Source of the DNA: Armatimonadota bacterium
GTDB lineage: Bacteria; Armatimonadota; Hebobacteria; Hebobacterales; WVXJ01
Assembly (NCBI GenBank): GCA_011773575.1
Contig: WVXJ01000209.1
Coordinates: 14,564-20,717 of the forward strand
Direction: 5' to 3'
Length of the DNA stretch: 6,154 nucleotides
The translations under genes were made by a program, and so were the position numbers. The notes under the pieces were generated by a model, which saw only the letters and a program-made list of their open reading frames with translations, had not been told where the DNA came from and searched no databases. Positions 4,947 to 6,154 of this stretch are shown piece after piece (position 1 is the first letter of the stretch; each line of letters begins with the position of its first letter).

Positions 4947-6104
4947 ATGTTGAGGCTGCTTACTGCAGGAGAATCTCACGGCCAGGCACTGCTGGCAATT
5001 GTAGACGGATTGCCGGCAGGCTTGCACATCTCCCAGGAAGATCTCGACCGGGACTTGCGCCGCCGGCAATTGGGCTATGGCCGGGGTAAGAGGATGGAGA
5101 TCGAACAGGATCGGGCGCGTCTGCTTTCCGGCGCGCGTTTCGGCAAGACCCTGGGAACTCCGATCGCTTTGCTGATCGAGAATCGTGACTGGCCCTCCTG
5201 GCAGGATAAGATGAACCCCCTCGGTTCCCCGCCGGAAGGGCTGGAGGAGATGAAGATTCCTCGGCCTGGGCATGCGGATTTGGCGGGCCATCTCAAATTC
5301 GGCTTCTCAGACCTTCGGGAGGTACTGGAGCGCGCCAGCGCCCGAGAAACCGCCGCCCGCGTTGCTGCCGGAGCCGTGGCGAGGAGACTACTGCGGGAGT
5401 TCGGCATCGAAGTCTTCTCCCATGTGCTGAGCATCGGTCCGGCAAAGGCATCTGTGGAGGGGTTGCAGTGGGAGGAGATTCACAAGAGAGCGGAAGCCTC
5501 TGATTTGCGATGCGCGGACTCTTCCGTGGAAAAGAAGATGAAGGCCGCCATTGACCAGGCGCAGCAAAAGGGAGACACCATCGGCGGGACCTTCCAGGTT
5601 GTCGCCTGGGGAGTGCCGCCCGGACTCGGCAGTTACTCTCAGTGGGATCGGCGGCTGGACGGTCGTCTGGCCGGTGCACTGATGAGCGTTCCCGCCATAA
5701 AGGGAGTGGAAATCGGCCTGGGATTCCATACCGCGGCCACCCCCGGCTCTCAGGCTCATGATGAGATCGTCAAGGGGGAAAAGGGTCAACTCTTGCGCGC
5801 CACGAACAACGCGGGCGGACTCGAGGCGGGCCTTACCAATGGTGAACCCATCCTCTTGCAGGCGGCAATGAAGCCGATTCCCACTCTCAGTCAGCCGCTG
5901 GCTTCTGTGAACCTGAAGACGGGAGAACCCGCCCCCGCGGCAAAAGAGCGGGCTGATGTATGCGCGGTTCCCGCCGCCGGGGTGGTGGCTGAGGCGATGT
6001 GCTGTCTAATATTGGCCGACGCGATCATGGAGAAATTCGGCTCAGATACCATCCAAGAGATGAAGCGCGCCTGGGAGAACTACCGGAAGAAGGCAGGCCT
6101 ATAA
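4947..6104 (+). CDS. aroC: chorismate synthase
   Basis: The enzyme converts 5-enolpyruvylshikimate 3-phosphate to chorismate, the last shikimate-pathway step and the branch point to aromatic amino acids, folates and quinones. It works in the cytosol and needs reduced FMN. At 385 residues it is full length. Motifs appear in order: GESHG (8-12, catalytic-type His11), RRRQLGYGRGKRMEIE (38-53), RPGHADLAG (106-114, His109) and LERASARETAARVAAGA (127-143). Later come the flavin/substrate-binding part VPAIKGVEIGLGF (248-260), TNNAGGLEAGLTNGEPI (286-302) and ERADVCAVPAA (334-344, with the conserved Asp337). The early NRDWPSWQDKM segment is typical of the longer Firmicutes/Thermotoga/Aquifex-type AroC. 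The Shine-Dalgarno AGGA (4933-4936) sits ten bases before ATG, slightly far. It is separated from the pilus genes by a terminator, so the two groups are neighbours rather than one obvious operon. Confidence 0.97.
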   Translation: MLRLLTAGESHGQALLAIVDGLPAGLHISQEDLDRDLRRRQLGYGRGKRMEIEQDRARLLSGARFGKTLGTPIALLIENRDWPSWQDKMNPLGSPPEGLEEMKIPRPGHADLAGHLKFGFSDLREVLERASARETAARVAAGAVARRLLREFGIEVFSHVLSIGPAKASVEGLQWEEIHKRAEASDLRCADSSVEKKMKAAIDQAQQKGDTIGGTFQVVAWGVPPGLGSYSQWDRRLDGRLAGALMSVPAIKGVEIGLGFHTAATPGSQAHDEIVKGEKGQLLRATNNAGGLEAGLTNGEPILLQAAMKPIPTLSQPLASVNLKTGEPAPAAKERADVCAVPAAGVVAEAMCCLILADAIMEKFGSDTIQEMKRAWENYRKKAGL

Positions 6105-6154
6105 GCCCGCCGAAGCCGTCTGACAAACTGAACTACAAGAAAGCACTGTATTTG

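Noticed and set aside
6105..6154. Start of another gene after aroC
   Set aside because: One frame is open to the window end and reads protein-like (LNYKKALYL), but there is no ATG, GTG or TTG start with a ribosome binding site in these 50 bases.
1..6154. Mobile elements, CRISPR arrays, tRNA or rRNA genes
   Set aside because: No direct-repeat/spacer array, transposase-like frame, terminal inverted repeats, cloverleaf or rRNA-like sequence was seen.

Overview
This looks like a chromosomal window from a moderately GC-rich, diderm bacterium: it encodes an outer-membrane secretin together with inner-membrane pilus alignment proteins. All supportable genes are on the + strand. The layout is an upstream partial gene, then PilO-like, PilP-like, an orphan secretin N-domain protein, a full secretin (PilQ-like), and chorismate synthase (aroC). 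A pilN-O-P-Q block followed by aro genes is a known type IV pilus arrangement. From general knowledge, aroC directly after the secretin recalls Deinococcota and some deep-branching or uncultured phyla such as Armatimonadota. The sequence alone does not fix the phylum.

Region by region: 1-101 is the end of a gene whose product finishes in a Gly/Arg-rich tail, in the position expected of pilN. 159-887 is a PilO-like bitopic membrane protein that also ends in a Gly/Arg tail. 888-1153 has no credible gene. 1154-1975 is a PilP/GspC-like protein with a proline-rich linker and a strongly acidic, tandemly repeated C-terminus. 1976-2112 holds a compound hairpin overlapping a plausible extended -10 promoter. 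2113-2898 is an exported protein made of a signal peptide, a very acidic segment, a secretin STN domain, half of an N1 domain, and then a long Gly/Arg tail in place of the rest of a secretin. 2899-3095 carries a nested inverted repeat just ahead of the secretin ribosome binding site. 3096-4802 is a full secretin with a large insertion in its N1 domain. 4852-4888 is a strong intrinsic terminator. 4947-6104 is a complete aroC.

The most unusual signal is the shared use of low-complexity charged tails. Three proteins of one locus end in nearly the same peptide pattern (RGRG-x-RR at the C-terminus) written with different codons. The PilP-like protein ends in an acidic tail, and the orphan STN protein begins with an acidic segment. 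All of these are expected to lie in the periplasm. The inference, not proven here, is that oppositely charged disordered tails help hold the pilus alignment complex and secretin together. The orphan STN protein would then be an accessory subunit derived from a truncated secretin.
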